From assembly GCA_900618795.1 (NCBI GenBank), contig UYJD01000001.1, forward strand, positions 1,647,236 to 1,711,235: DNA of 64,000 nucleotides, written 5' to 3'. Of this stretch, positions 19,049-29,997 are shown piece by piece (within the stretch, counting starts at the first letter, position 1; each line of letters opens with the position of its first letter). Below the pieces are notes generated by a model. It did no database searches. It had not been told where the DNA came from and was given only the letters and a program-made list of their open reading frames with translations. Both the position numbers and the translations under genes were made by a program. This stretch comes from Cyanodermella asteris. Taxonomy: Eukaryota > Ascomycota > Lecanoromycetes > Ostropales > Stictidaceae.

Positions 19049-22000
19049 TCAACCCCTCAGATTCAACGACGGTAACTCCTCCGCAACACTCCCCAGCCCA
19101 GCCGAGACCGGATGCACCAACGGCGTTGCCGGCACCGTTGCCGGCACCGTCGCCGGCGGCCTATGCATCTCCTCCTCATAGAACCGATCGAGCTCCCTGG
19201 GACTATTGCAAAAAGCTTCAAACTCATCCCTCAACTCCTGCAACGTCATCAACTCGCCCTTACTGATACTTTCCCTCCCGCTATGCAGCGGTCCCAGCCT
19301 GGGGCTCGCCGCTCCAGTCGCAGAAGCGGCCTTTAGCATCGGGCTCGCAAATGGACTCATATTCTTGCCTATTCCGGCAGAAGGAGCTGCAGCACTGATC
19401 GGAGAGGAGGTGTTGTTGTGAGCTGACGGCGGTCCGTGAGAGTAGGTATACGTTCCGCTGGGCCCGTGAGTGTATACTTCGAAGACTTTGTTTTGGTTGC
19501 TGCTGCGGGCGCCTTCCTTGCCGGCTGCGCGCTGGGCTTCGCGGGCGGCGGAGCCGCGTTCAGAGAAGAGTTGGTTCATGAGGATGATGAAGTTGCCTTC
19601 TTCGGTGATTTGGGCGAGGAGCCGTCCGTTGCGGGTAATATACTGTGAGTAACGGTAGTCCGGCTTACCCCAAGAGTAAGTTACGTCGACGGAGGACGGA
19701 AAGTCATCAGCGGCTTCGAGGTCGAGAACGAAATCGAAGCGTTTCAAGATAGCCTTGTGGTAGACCCATCGTGTGCTCGGCAGTTGATGGGCCTTGGCTC
19801 CGTCTAGAGAAACCGCTGATGCTGCTCGTGGCTGCTGGGTCGGTGGTTGTTTGGCCAATTTGATGGTGTATGGATGACGGAAGGGGTGCAGATCTTTGAA
19901 ACGGCATGCCTCGAGCAGTGGTACTTCTACCAATCGCAAACCTGATCGCTCGGCGAGTGAAGCCCATACTTCGAGAGTGTCTTCGATGAGCTTCGGAGTG
20001 GCTGTGACCCAATCTATGCGTAGGTGGTAGCAATCGTCTGCCGAAGAGATACGATCAACGTGCAGATTGACCAGCTCACGACGGTGTGACTTCTTCCTGT
20101 GGTCCATATCGTAGACGAGCTGTTTCGATAGCGTCACACTGGAAGACGACTCTGTCGCCGCTTGGCCGCTTTCGCTCTTCGCATAGCCCATGCTGTCGGC
20201 ACTCGGAATGGGCCGCAGGCCCTTTACTTCCTCGCCATGTGTTTCAGTGAGTGGCGTAGCGGGTACCGACCTCTCTGCAAGTCGACCCAGCCAGGACTTC
20301 TGAGGTTCATTTCGGAGTGTGCGGTATTTCTCAGTAATCTGATAGAAGAAGTTGCCGTCGCGGAAATTATGTCGCCGCTCAACGTGGACGAACAACCCTT
20401 CCTTCATCAATTCGTTGCCGAGCTCCACAGCCTCGTCCCGCGTGTCGATATCTCTGAAATTGTTGACTAGCCAAGTCACGAATTCAAGCCCAATGAAGCA
20501 ATAGTAGTGCAGCCGCCAATGCCATCTTCTGTCCATCAATCGCACACCTCTGTCTCCTTGCATAGCTTTCGCAAGCAAACTCAGGTCCAGCTTTGCCTTC
20601 TCGAAGAGTTCACTTTCCGGCAACAGCTGGGCTCCACGCTGCTCGTGGCCATCGGCAAGTATCGTGTCGTTGAGTTCGGAAACTATTGCCGAGGCGGAAT
20701 GCGTCTGATAGACCAAGTCCAGAGGATTGGCGTCCTTTTTCAGGCGGCTCAAAGACTCGAACTTGCGCTCATTCGGCGATAAGAATCTGTTCTTCTGCCA
20801 CATTTGAGTGAGCTTTCTGATGCCTTCCAATCGTACTTCCTCTTCACTATCCTCCGTCGCCCTGTGCCGACTTCGAGCTCCGGAGACAGCGATCGGGATG
20901 AGGACGAACCGAGCCCTCCAATATTGGAGCGATTCAGGGAACGGCTTGTTTGCCTCTTCCTCGCTGTTGGCAATGAATTTGTCCAGTCTTTCCCAGTCAA
21001 GAGGTGGGCTCGATGCAAGGAATGAGAAATGCCGTTGTACATAATGGCTTGCATATGCTGTTCGGACTAGCGGGTTGTAATCGGCTTTGGGCGCGTTCTC
21101 CGCGGTTGAACTGGTGTTGTGTAGATACCGAGTGACCTCGACAGTGCCTTTCTCCCGATTTAGCAGCTCGTGAATTTCCTTCCCGCGCGACATGATAATC
21201 TTCACACCTGCTTGACTCATACCCTTTTCATGCAAGAACTCATACCATTGAGCTTGTGGGAGACCCAACGCCTCTGCAGGCCTGCTTCCGACCACAACAG
21301 AGAAAGCGCGAGTGAGACGGGATGCGATCAGCTCCCTGACGAGCCATTCGCCAGTGGTCTCTTTCGCATCTTGACCTTCGATTTCCTGTGGCACTTTGAC
21401 GACATATCGGGTCTGGACATATTCGGTAAGCAGCTGTTCGCGTGTAGGGAAGTCCTCCGTCGTCAACGGTAGCACGGCTGGTGAGCAAAGCGATTTCCAT
21501 TTGATGGTAGACGCGTGCGCAGGTTTTGGGAAGACGTGCTGCCACCTTCCCAGGCGGCTTGTCAGATCGGCTGTGAGTTGACCCGGATTCGAAGGATTAA
21601 GGACGGTCATCCAGGGAGACTTCTCCTGCGCTTGTACCACCTTGTTGACTTTCGGGTCGCGTTTTGCATCACTGGCATCCTTGAAGTCTCCAATCAATTG
21701 CCTACTGTCTTGATGCGTGCGGGGGATTTCTGTTCTTGTTCTTGTAGCAGCTGGTCGGATGTCGATTGGCTTCGAACTTTGTTCAAGCATCGGAGTTGTC
21801 GGGCCAGAAAACGACGGAGGTGGGTTAAGAATTGATGCTCGAGTTGATGGCCTGGAACCTGCGTTCGACCCTGACGTGTCATGATCGAAAGAGATCATCT
21901 GCGAGGACTTCCTACTCAGCGACTGATCTTCTGATAGTCGTGAAAGTCCATCAGATGACGATTGCACAGAGACTGGGTTCGTGCTTACGCTTGTTGTGGC

Positions 22001-24118
22001 AGTAGCTTTCGCTGCTCCGAAACCCATGAAGTTGTAACTCAGCTGACGGGAAAATGGATTTGGTTTGCCGCTCAAGCTTCGCGGCTGCGATGTGGTGCTG
22101 GCTGAGCTCGTCTTGCGCTTGCTTGTGATGTTAAGGGCGGCGGGATATCCCGGACCTTTGTCTCGAGACGTCAACAGGGTTGAGTTGGTGGATTTGACGT
22201 GAGGCGAATTCTTGCTCTCAAGCTCACTGTCCTTCGATATCTCTGGGATCACGGCAGCCTGTTCGATCTTCTGATTAGATCGCTGGCTGTAGACGCCTTC
22301 ATCGTGAGCGTCCATCCAATTTAGCAAGGTTTTGTAACGTATATGCTCTTGCGAAGATGATTTGGAGGGTGACGCCGAAGAGCTGAGGTCTTGATTGCCC
22401 TGGTTGTAAACTGCTTTAGCGCCTTCCAAGTCGTCCTTCTTCCCATTATCAAGGCCATGGCGGAGCTTTGAAGGCTGCTTCATGAACGAGTATGACGCGC
22501 TGCCATCTAGCGGCGCGGTAAGGTAAGGTACGGAGATACTGAATTCGTTTTGCATCAACCCCATCATTTGGATCTCGTACATCCGGACTCTGGGAATGAA
22601 TGGCTCATAGGCACCCATCGTCTGGGAGTTCTGGATAGTCTTGAGGTGCGACGTACGGTCAGTTCTATCCTTGTCCTCCCAGAACGAGACGTCTACCCAG
22701 TGGGGAATGGCGTACTGCCATTCATCTGTTATTTTCGGCCCAGCATTTGACTTCGCTGAAGCGATCACCTCCAGTTTCCTTCCGGTATTGTATTTGAAAA
22801 GTGGACTAGAGTGTAGAGGCATTCTGGACAGACAGACTAGATCGATATAGATACCATTTTCAATCAGCAGGTCTGTCGTCCTTATGAGCAAGTCGTGACT
22901 GACTTCAAACACGCCAGTGCCTGGAGTGATCACAATGAGAGATAGGCCTGTTCGTCTGAGATCGCATGTCACGTTCGACCTTAGAAACTGTAAAGAAGCC
23001 GTATGTATAGCCTCCAGGATGTTTCCATGAATAGCAGGTGCAGGTCTGCCTCTGATTCGACCATGTCGAGGGCCACCTGGTTTGACCAGGCTTTCGCCGT
23101 TTTCATCCAAGTCGGGCTGCGTTACCAAGACGTCGCGCGCAAAGGTCTTGAATTCTTGCTTCAGGCCTTGCAACACGGCCTCGGACTCACCTGATGTCAA
23201 CTCCGTCGTCAGAACCCGGTAAAAGTCTCGATGTTGGACGCCATCGTCATTGTCCTTGTACTCAAGCCTGGTGAACAAGATGACGCTGACCGTATGGGTA
23301 GTGCCAAGTGCCTCCCAGCGGCGGAACAGCTCGGGAAGAAAGCCGTTGATGACTTTGTTGAACATGATCTCACCACCTCCATCGGTATCGAAGTCCCACA
23401 TTTCTCTGGACATCTGAAGAAGTATGTAATAGCCCGAAGACTCGCTGCGAAAGATGGCTTTCGTTGAGCCGCTCAGCAATGCGGTCTGCACTTTGCGGCC
23501 TTTGATATAGATCGCTTTCAGGTTGGCCTTGACCGCGTTGATGAACATCACCTTCTGACCCTTGTAGATGGACGTCCCAACCAGGTCGCTCGTCAAGAGA
23601 CGCCACAGATCAGCACGCGTTAAGTAGGCGTCTCGGAACGCGATTTCTACATGTGATGCGCTGTAATCCTCTTCATCAACCTCCGTGACCAGCACTTTGG
23701 TGTGATTGCGGAAACCAAGTGCAGTGGCGATTGGGGTAAGGATCGAGATCTCCAACGTCGGCAGCCTCGACAAGACATCTTGACCAGCTTCTCGCAACGC
23801 AAAGACATATTCAGGGACATGGCCTGCTTTGCTCAATTTGGCCTCCCCTTTGGAAGTGGTCAGCTTTTGTACAGGAGGAGATCCCGCTGTAGCTTCCTGG
23901 ATTGCCGTGATCCGTAGAACTGTGCGTTCACCTGGAATGGCAGCGAATAAATCCGGGCGTACGAGAACATCTTGTTTGTAAAATGATTCGCCGTGGGTGC
24001 TCAAGATGCATGTCTTGGTTCCGTTGATGGGCTGACGCTTCTTGCGCGTCCCCAACGGAGCTTGTAGCGCATCATGGAGGGCATTTTCGACGTCGCTGCC
24101 CACAAGCTTGCCTGGCAT
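19049..24118 (-). CDS. IML1: vacuolar membrane-associated protein Iml1 (SEACIT / GATOR1, DEPDC5 orthologue)
   Basis: One open frame of 1689 residues from the ATG at 24118. Upstream sequence gives no better start, but an extra small 5' exon cannot be excluded. Recognisable regions are an N-terminal CDC48-like domain; a conserved VWA-like middle with LEAIHTASLQFLRSNVTCDLRRTGLS and YIDLVCLSRMPLHSSPLF blocks; a Ser-rich disordered stretch (encoded near 21830-22450); a DEP domain at about residues 1190-1265 (WRLHYYCFIGLEFVTWLVNN); and a conserved C-terminal WVYHKAILKRFDFVLDLEA region. With Npr2 and Npr3 it forms the GAP complex that inhibits TORC1 through Gtr1/RagA when amino acids are low, at the vacuole. 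The last residues contain a short VPAT duplication. It is divergent from the vacuolar Ca2+/H+ exchanger across a long 2.3-kb spacer. Confidence 0.92.
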   Translation of the reverse strand: MPGKLVGSDVENALHDALQAPLGTRKKRQPINGTKTCILSTHGESFYKQDVLVRPDLFAAIPGERTVLRITAIQEATAGSPPVQKLTTSKGEAKLSKAGHVPEYVFALREAGQDVLSRLPTLEISILTPIATALGFRNHTKVLVTEVDEEDYSASHVEIAFRDAYLTRADLWRLLTSDLVGTSIYKGQKVMFINAVKANLKAIYIKGRKVQTALLSGSTKAIFRSESSGYYILLQMSREMWDFDTDGGGEIMFNKVINGFLPELFRRWEALGTTHTVSVILFTRLEYKDNDDGVQHRDFYRVLTTELTSGESEAVLQGLKQEFKTFARDVLVTQPDLDENGESLVKPGGPRHGRIRGRPAPAIHGNILEAIHTASLQFLRSNVTCDLRRTGLSLIVITPGTGVFEVSHDLLIRTTDLLIENGIYIDLVCLSRMPLHSSPLFKYNTGRKLEVIASAKSNAGPKITDEWQYAIPHWVDVSFWEDKDRTDRTSHLKTIQNSQTMGAYEPFIPRVRMYEIQMMGLMQNEFSISVPYLTAPLDGSASYSFMKQPSKLRHGLDNGKKDDLEGAKAVYNQGNQDLSSSASPSKSSSQEHIRYKTLLNWMDAHDEGVYSQRSNQKIEQAAVIPEISKDSELESKNSPHVKSTNSTLLTSRDKGPGYPAALNITSKRKTSSASTTSQPRSLSGKPNPFSRQLSYNFMGFGAAKATATTSVSTNPVSVQSSSDGLSRLSEDQSLSRKSSQMISFDHDTSGSNAGSRPSTRASILNPPPSFSGPTTPMLEQSSKPIDIRPAATRTRTEIPRTHQDSRQLIGDFKDASDAKRDPKVNKVVQAQEKSPWMTVLNPSNPGQLTADLTSRLGRWQHVFPKPAHASTIKWKSLCSPAVLPLTTEDFPTREQLLTEYVQTRYVVKVPQEIEGQDAKETTGEWLVRELIASRLTRAFSVVVGSRPAEALGLPQAQWYEFLHEKGMSQAGVKIIMSRGKEIHELLNREKGTVEVTRYLHNTSSTAENAPKADYNPLVRTAYASHYVQRHFSFLASSPPLDWERLDKFIANSEEEANKPFPESLQYWRARFVLIPIAVSGARSRHRATEDSEEEVRLEGIRKLTQMWQKNRFLSPNERKFESLSRLKKDANPLDLVYQTHSASAIVSELNDTILADGHEQRGAQLLPESELFEKAKLDLSLLAKAMQGDRGVRLMDRRWHWRLHYYCFIGLEFVTWLVNNFRDIDTRDEAVELGNELMKEGLFVHVERRHNFRDGNFFYQITEKYRTLRNEPQKSWLGRLAERSVPATPLTETHGEEVKGLRPIPSADSMGYAKSESGQAATESSSSVTLSKQLVYDMDHRKKSHRRELVNLHVDRISSADDCYHLRIDWVTATPKLIEDTLEVWASLAERSGLRLVEVPLLEACRFKDLHPFRHPYTIKLAKQPPTQQPRAASAVSLDGAKAHQLPSTRWVYHKAILKRFDFVLDLEAADDFPSSVDVTYSWGKPDYRYSQYITRNGRLLAQITEEGNFIILMNQLFSERGSAAREAQRAAGKEGARSSNQNKVFEVYTHGPSGTYTYSHGPPSAHNNTSSPISAAAPSAGIGKNMSPFASPMLKAASATGAASPRLGPLHSGRESISKGELMTLQELRDEFEAFCNSPRELDRFYEEEMHRPPATVPATVPATPLVHPVSAGLGSVAEELPSLNLRG

Positions 24119-26449
24119 CGGACGAGTCGTGTGGATTTATCCTGATCCAGGTCAAGGTGAGTCAGCACATCCTGGTGGCGAGGCAGACTGTCAGGTTTCA
24201 CAGAAAGTGTGCCCTTCTCAATGAGAAACAGCTGCGAGAACAGATGGAGCGCAATTAATTGAATTGTTATAGACGCCCAATTTCGTGCTTGGACCTGCTG
24301 AATCGTGATCCTACAAGGATTGGAAAGCGTGCTTAGTCATCAACCTTCTCCTGGTCCGCAGAGTGATGAGAATTCGAGATCAAGCCGCAGTGAGAGCTGT
24401 ACCATCATGTTTGCTGAGAGCGATTGAATGTATAGCTGTACAGGGCAAAGAAGACGAACACTTCGTCACATTGTGTACCTTTGGCGGCATTATGGCTTCA
24501 AGCAGGGCTGAAACCTTTTCTCTACACATCGGCCAACTTTGAATAGGTAAACTAAATTTAGGCTGGTTGGAGTTCAAGTTCTGAGTCTTCTCTACGACCA
24601 TGAGAGCGAAGATTCGACATGCGGTCGTTTCCATCCTTGGGACTTCCAAGTTATTAAGCGCAAGATGACACATCGCGTTGGCATCGTCTCAAGGCAAATT
24701 CTAGACTCTTTCGTGGCGTCCAATTATTACCCCATTTCGTCAAGATCTTATAACACTACGAGTATTCGTAGCCATCGGACTACCGCAAAGCAGTGGCACA
24801 ACTAACATTGCCATCCATCCGGTGCTCAAAAGTGTTGTGAGCATTGTGGCTGACCCGATGATCTTGTCATAATGGCGACGGGTTATCGCGCCCCATAATA
24901 TTTCGTAACCGTCTCCATGCCCATTGGCAAGCTTTCCGGATCACCTTCATGACAGTCGCCGGCATCTGGTTCTGCACATAGGCGAAGGTTTGTTATGCAA
25001 ATGCCGAAGCACAATCCTGGTGCCTGGCTTCGCCTCCAACGATCGGGCCCCTTGCAGAACGCGCGATGAAAGTACTTTCTCACTAGCTCCGCATAAGCGG
25101 TCGGGCTGAATCGAGGGCTGAATCGACGTAGTAGACATGAAGGGAGGCGATGCGGTGACACTCGACGAGTCACAGCGATCACGGCCGAACATTGTTCTTC
25201 GACTTGGGTTTGTAGTTCGCATTTATAAACCTTTTGGCAGCCTGATGCGCCCTCCGCGCAAGGCTGTTGTGTGAAACAAGTCGGATAAATGAGTCTGTAA
25301 GCATGGCAATAATGGGTTTGTGTTTGCTGGGTTACTTCGCTCATGTCGTGCGCACGAGCGGCACTGTGGCTGTTGTAGCTCCAAATCGCTGCGCGCTGAC
25401 GGCGTGGGCAAGTGCATCCTCCTTTTCGATTGGCTGAACTGAACTGATAATGCTCGTGGCGTCGAGCTAGGTGAGATCGGCGGTGTTGATTGGCTCGCTA
25501 TGCCCTTGCTCGGTGGCTTCTTCCGCAAGAACCGAGGACGACGCGATGAGCGTGGACCGAAAGACGACCCTGATCAAGCAGTCGGTAAACTGACATGGCG
25601 TGAGCCTGTATGGAGACGGCACGAGGTGGCTTGTGGCTCATCGCTGCGGGCCAAACTCTTTCCAACGAGGGTCTTCCTGGACCACAATCGCTCACAAGTG
25701 CCACGCTGCCACGTTGGCGACAGCATCATAGACCGGGTAACCATCGGAAAACTGGGAAGCAAACAGGCGATTGTCCAGATTTTGTGTTTTGGAAATACCT
25801 GCTAGTACCTGGGCGATGACGGATGGCTGCATTACCGGCAATCGTCCTCGAACCTTAGCTCTTTTCGTAGCGATGAGCAGGGGAGAAGGACAACGGATCT
25901 CGCTTTCGATGTCCATGCTAATAGTCCGTCTCGAGAAGATCAGGGGCCTCAGCCACATGAGTGACGAAGGCTGGATTGTTGGCGAGTCTTGCGATTGGCG
26001 GACCAAGCGTGGGAGAGGTGGAGAAATGAGGCGAAAAGCCGGGCAAATGTGGCTGCCAAGCCTGGCGTTTGATGAATCGAACGCCAGCACAGATCGTGTC
26101 GTCTTAGCTGTAGGGGCGACGTCAAGGAGTTCACGTCCAACCACAGGTTCAAGCACAGCGTCGACCGCAGGCTTTCCTCCTTCTGACTTGTTTTGTGCCT
26201 GATTCACCAAAGCTGTGTCATCTGCTGCGCTTCCAGACTGTCTCAGCGGCAAAGACGCTTTGAGCGCGTTCCAAATTCTGCCCTACCTCTCTACCCTTCA
26301 CTCGTTGCGTGCCTACTTCTTCATCGACAAGCCCCATGAGCCTCAGCCCGGCTTCTGTTCCAAGCATCTAGGCAAAAGCTAGGCGTCGCGGATCAGTGCT
26401 CTAAAGCTGCATCTTTCCCCTCGTGCCACCCAATCGTTCTGCAATCACA
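24119..26449. other. 2.3-kb divergent spacer, IML1 / Ca2+/H+ exchanger
   Basis: This is the longest interval without a convincing gene after 37.4-40.5 kb. The longest frames (minus 24883-25344 and minus 25692-26252) have no recognisable motif or family and overlap equally long frames on the other strand. ATTGG motifs (inverted CCAAT) lie near 25430 and 25490. A lineage-specific gene or non-coding RNA cannot be excluded. Confidence 0.5.
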
Positions 26450-28427
26450 ATGCGTGGGTTCTAACGGGTTTCTCGGCATTCCAAGGGTCATGCTAACGTG
26501 ACCGCAGACAAAGTAAAGGCTGCCGCTCGGCGCCATGCCTGGTACAATGACGAGGAAGAGGGTACCAACTACAATCCTTTTGCGAAGCACGGCATCTCCC
26601 ACGTCACCTCACGCAGCAGCGTCGATGCTGGCGACCTCGAAGCTGGCAGACCATCATACAGCAGAGGCAACTCGGAGAGTGCCTATGCCTCTCAGAGCAA
26701 CCAAAACAGACAGTCGCAGTTCCAGCAGCCAGGCCGAACATTCTCCGAGAAGCAGAGGCTACCACCAGTTTCATCCGGCTCTGGATCTGGCTCACCACGA
26801 CGATCGTTGAACTTTGAACCCGGCCACCAGAAAGCGCAAGAGCATGATGCACGACAGGAACCCGACACTGCGCATACCGGGTCAACAGATACTAGCAATA
26901 CATTGACCGAGAAGACTCGTACCGATGGAATCGAGTCTTTGAACCATGTCGACACCGCGCATACCGCAGACTCTGCTCCTCGTCGCCGGAAGCTAGGCGG
27001 TATCCTCGGAGGCTTCCACAAAGAGAAGAAGGGCAAGGAACCTCAGGATGGAGGTGATGTCGAACAAGTCGACACGCAAGGAAAGAAGAAGAGGCCAGAG
27101 CCTCATTTTACCTGGCAGTCCCAAATCCGTCACACCATATTGAACTCCCCCATCAACATCCTCCTCCTCTGCTCTCCTGTCGGAATAGCAATAGCGCACG
27201 TTGGTGGAATTCCGGCCGGAGCTGTTTTCGCCATAAACTTCATCGCCATCATCCCGCTTGCTGCTCTTCTGAGCTTCGCGACCGAAGAGATCGCACTGCG
27301 AACAGGAGAAACCATCGGAGGATTGCTCAACGCCTCATTTGGAAACGCGACCGAATTGATCGTTTCCATCATCGCTCTTTTCCAGGATCAAATTGTCATC
27401 ACTCAGACTTCCCTCATTGGCTCCATGCTGTCCAACCTGCTGTTGGTCATGGGCATGTGTTTCTTCTTTGGTGGCTTGACTCGGATGAAACAGTCCTTCA
27501 ACGTCACCGTTGCTCAAACGGCGTCCTCCTTGTTGGCATTGGCGCTTGCCGGCGTCATCATTCCGACTGTCTTCGATCTAACTACCACCAATGGCGCGAC
27601 GACAACTGAACACATTGTTCAAATCTCGCGCGGAATCTCGATTCTGCTTTTGCTCATTTACGCATGTTATCTTTACTTTCAACTCAAGACTCATATCTCT
27701 GTTTACAATGCGCCGAGCGAGAAGCAGCCAAAGCGCGCCGTTCAGAAGGGCGATGCCAACAAGAACATCGGAGCAATCGGAGGTATGATGGGTTTCATGG
27801 CTCCAAACGCGCAGGACGAGTTCAAGGGCGGCGAAGACGACGATGAAGAGGTTCCCAAGCTGAATTTCTGGGTGGCACTGTTTACTCTCGGGGCCGCAAC
27901 CGCTCTCATCGCCGCCAACAGTGAATTCATGGTCGACGTGATTCCAGAACTCGGTGAAGCCATCAGCCCAAGCTTCCTCGGTCTTATCCTCATTCCAATT
28001 GTCGGCAACGCTGCAGAACATGCTACGGCGGTCACGGTGGCATGCAAAGATAAGATGGATCTTGCTATTGGTGTGGCTGTTGGCTCGTCGATGCAGATTG
28101 CCCTGCTTGTCCTTCCCTTGGTTGTCATAATTGGTTGGATTGCGGACAAGGATGCGATGGACCTCGACTTCGACTTGTTCCAAGTTGTTGTTTTGTTCGT
28201 CAGCGTTCTCTTGGTCAACTATCTCATTGCCGACGGTGAAAGTCATTGGCTTGAGGGAGTCATGCTCATGCTATTGTGAGTCACCCACGATGCTTTTCGC
28301 TACAGACTGCTAACTTGATTTTAGATATGTTGCGATTGCTACAGCCGCGTGGTTCTACCCTACTTGTAGCCAAGGCGGAAGCTCGTCTCTGTGCCCGGCC
28401 ACACAAATCAATGGAACGACTTCATGA
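26450..28427 (+). CDS. vacuolar Ca2+/H+ exchanger, CAX family (Vcx1-like)
   Basis: Three exons (26450-26453, 26508-28275, 28325-28427) give 624 residues. Exon 1 is only ATG plus one base; the 54-nt intron has GTGGGT, a GCTAAC branch and a CGCAG acceptor, and yields MHKVKAAARRHAW. The second intron (49 nt, GTGAGT, TGCTAACTT, TTTAG) adds YVAIATAAWFYP, completing the last helix; without it the frame stops inside a membrane segment. Both CAX signature helices are present, GNATELIVSIIAL and GNAAEHATAV, separated by an acidic GGEDDDEEVPK loop. Roughly 200 hydrophilic residues precede the first helix, which is long for Vcx1; N-terminal extensions in this family can be autoinhibitory. The expected role is low-affinity, proton-driven Ca2+ uptake into the vacuole. 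Confidence 0.93.
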
Positions 28428-28914
28428 ACAGGGCTTGACATGTAAATCAAGCTGGAGTTTGGCGTATCACAACAAACTACTCGGAAGGCCACTTTCGAAC
28501 CACATACCCGTTTCTGGAGGAAACATGAATAGTATTTGGTGGATGTTTCTTTTTTTCACCTAAGACAGGTTTTCATTGGGGTTTCAGCCGCGAGGCTCGA
28601 CATGGGCCACGAACATAGGCTCAGATAGAAGGAAGCTGCAGTCGTCATACAGGTTTGAAACTAATCGCATGCCTGCAAACAAATATGGCCAGGCAGCGGT
28701 ATCAAAGGCGTAAAATTCATTTCGATGGCCACTTCTTGGACCTTGTGCGTGAAATGATTCATGGTCCCCGTCAGTACCCGGCAATCCTTCGTCGTTCCAA
28801 TGCCATTGATTACCTGACACAGAATTGCCGAGGCCAACCTCGCGAATTCAGATCTGAGCTCGCAGCACATTTGTTGCTACCCCCAATTCGCAATCCCAAT
28901 CAACTGCGAAACAA
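28428..28914. other. convergent 3' spacer, exchanger / carbonic anhydrase
   Basis: No recognisable gene. A minus-strand frame of 78 codons (28584-28820) has unusually protein-like composition (NEFYAFDTAAWPYLF) but no family resemblance and no neighbours supporting it. Confidence 0.4.
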
Positions 28915-29997
28915 TCACGCAACCTTATCAATCTCGCCCGTCTCAACCCTATAAATCCACCCCGAAATCTTCACACTGTCGGGAACCAGCTTACTCTCGG
29001 TCAAGTACTCCACATCCGCCTTGGCCGCACTCTCCAGCGTTGGGAACGGGAGGAAATCGAACGCGCCACCCAACTCCGCCAACGCTTCGTCGCCCAGGTT
29101 CTTCTGCACAAGGGCCAGCGCGTCCTCGTTCTTGAAGGTCAACATGCCGCAGCCAGTGTGCTTGAAGACGAAGATTTCTTGGGTCCCGAGGAGTTGTTGG
29201 GAGATGATAATGCTGCGGATCGCGTCGCGGGCGCTGCCGCCGGCATTTCTGGAATCAAGGTTAGACAGGGCGGGTTATGTGATCTGGTATTGTGTTTTGC
29301 GGTACCTGATAATGTGGGCGGCTCCCAGGTCGATTCCGAGACTTGCGGCGGGGTCGATTCGTGCATCTGAAGAACTCGTCAGCCTTGCACGGAATTGTAT
29401 TGCCTACGCGGCATAACGAGCAGAATGGCGGGTCAGAGGTGCGTGTTCCACGACAGTTCGAGTATTGGTTGGGTAGCCAGAAGATCCAGAACCTTATCCG
29501 GGAAACTTGCTCAAGTTTGCGAACGATCGATCTGAGCCGGCACCACACGTCTCATACAACTCATAGCTATGGCAAAACTTGCTCAGGTCCCGTCTGATTG
29601 GATTCCGACATACACAGACTCCGAGTGGAATGCGGTGGTGGGCGTCGATTTCGTGGTACTGCATGTCAGGCAAAGGTGGGTTTACGGAAAGCTGCATATC
29701 AAGTCTGAATCTTATTCAAGCTATAGTTTGATTCGGTTTGATACACATGTGCAACCTCGTGACTGTGTTTGCATATTGTACGATGTAATGTATGTCGTAC
29801 GATGTGAATTGAGGTGTATTTACCCATGCAGGTCACGATGAGGTACTTGGACGGCGGCAGAGCGAGTTGGCCGGTCGTACCGCGGTTGAACTGTTCGGCA
29901 TAGCGCTAGAAGACAACAATTAACAAGTGGCAGGACCAGTATCCGAATGTGTCCTTACCTTGTTCGCCTCCAAAATGTGGTTCTCAACGGCAGACAT
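28915..29997 (-). CDS. small beta-class carbonic anhydrase
   Basis: Four exons (29997-29959, 29905-29824, 29366-29306, 29248-28915) give 171 residues. The exon 2-3 junction builds the metal motif: TCM ends exon 2 and DARIDP begins in exon 3. Zinc ligands and active-site residues are C39, D41-R43, H91 and C94 (CxDxR and HxxC). The length fits the short fungal beta-CA clade. It interconverts CO2 and bicarbonate; the lack of a presequence suggests cytosol. Intron 2 is 457 nt (29823-29367), far longer than the 50-75 nt usual here. The promoter lies in the 983-bp spacer shared with the DUF1295 gene. Confidence 0.92.

Noticed and set aside
25692-26252. 186-codon minus-strand frame in the 2.3-kb spacer
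   Set aside because: No recognisable motif, and a 143-codon frame overlaps it on the other strand; could be chance in stop-poor DNA.
27578-28246. 222-codon minus-strand frame
   Set aside because: Antisense to conserved membrane helices of the Ca2+/H+ exchanger.
28584-28820. 78-codon minus-strand frame with protein-like composition
   Set aside because: No homology pattern recognised and it lies in a short convergent spacer; mentioned but not called as a gene.
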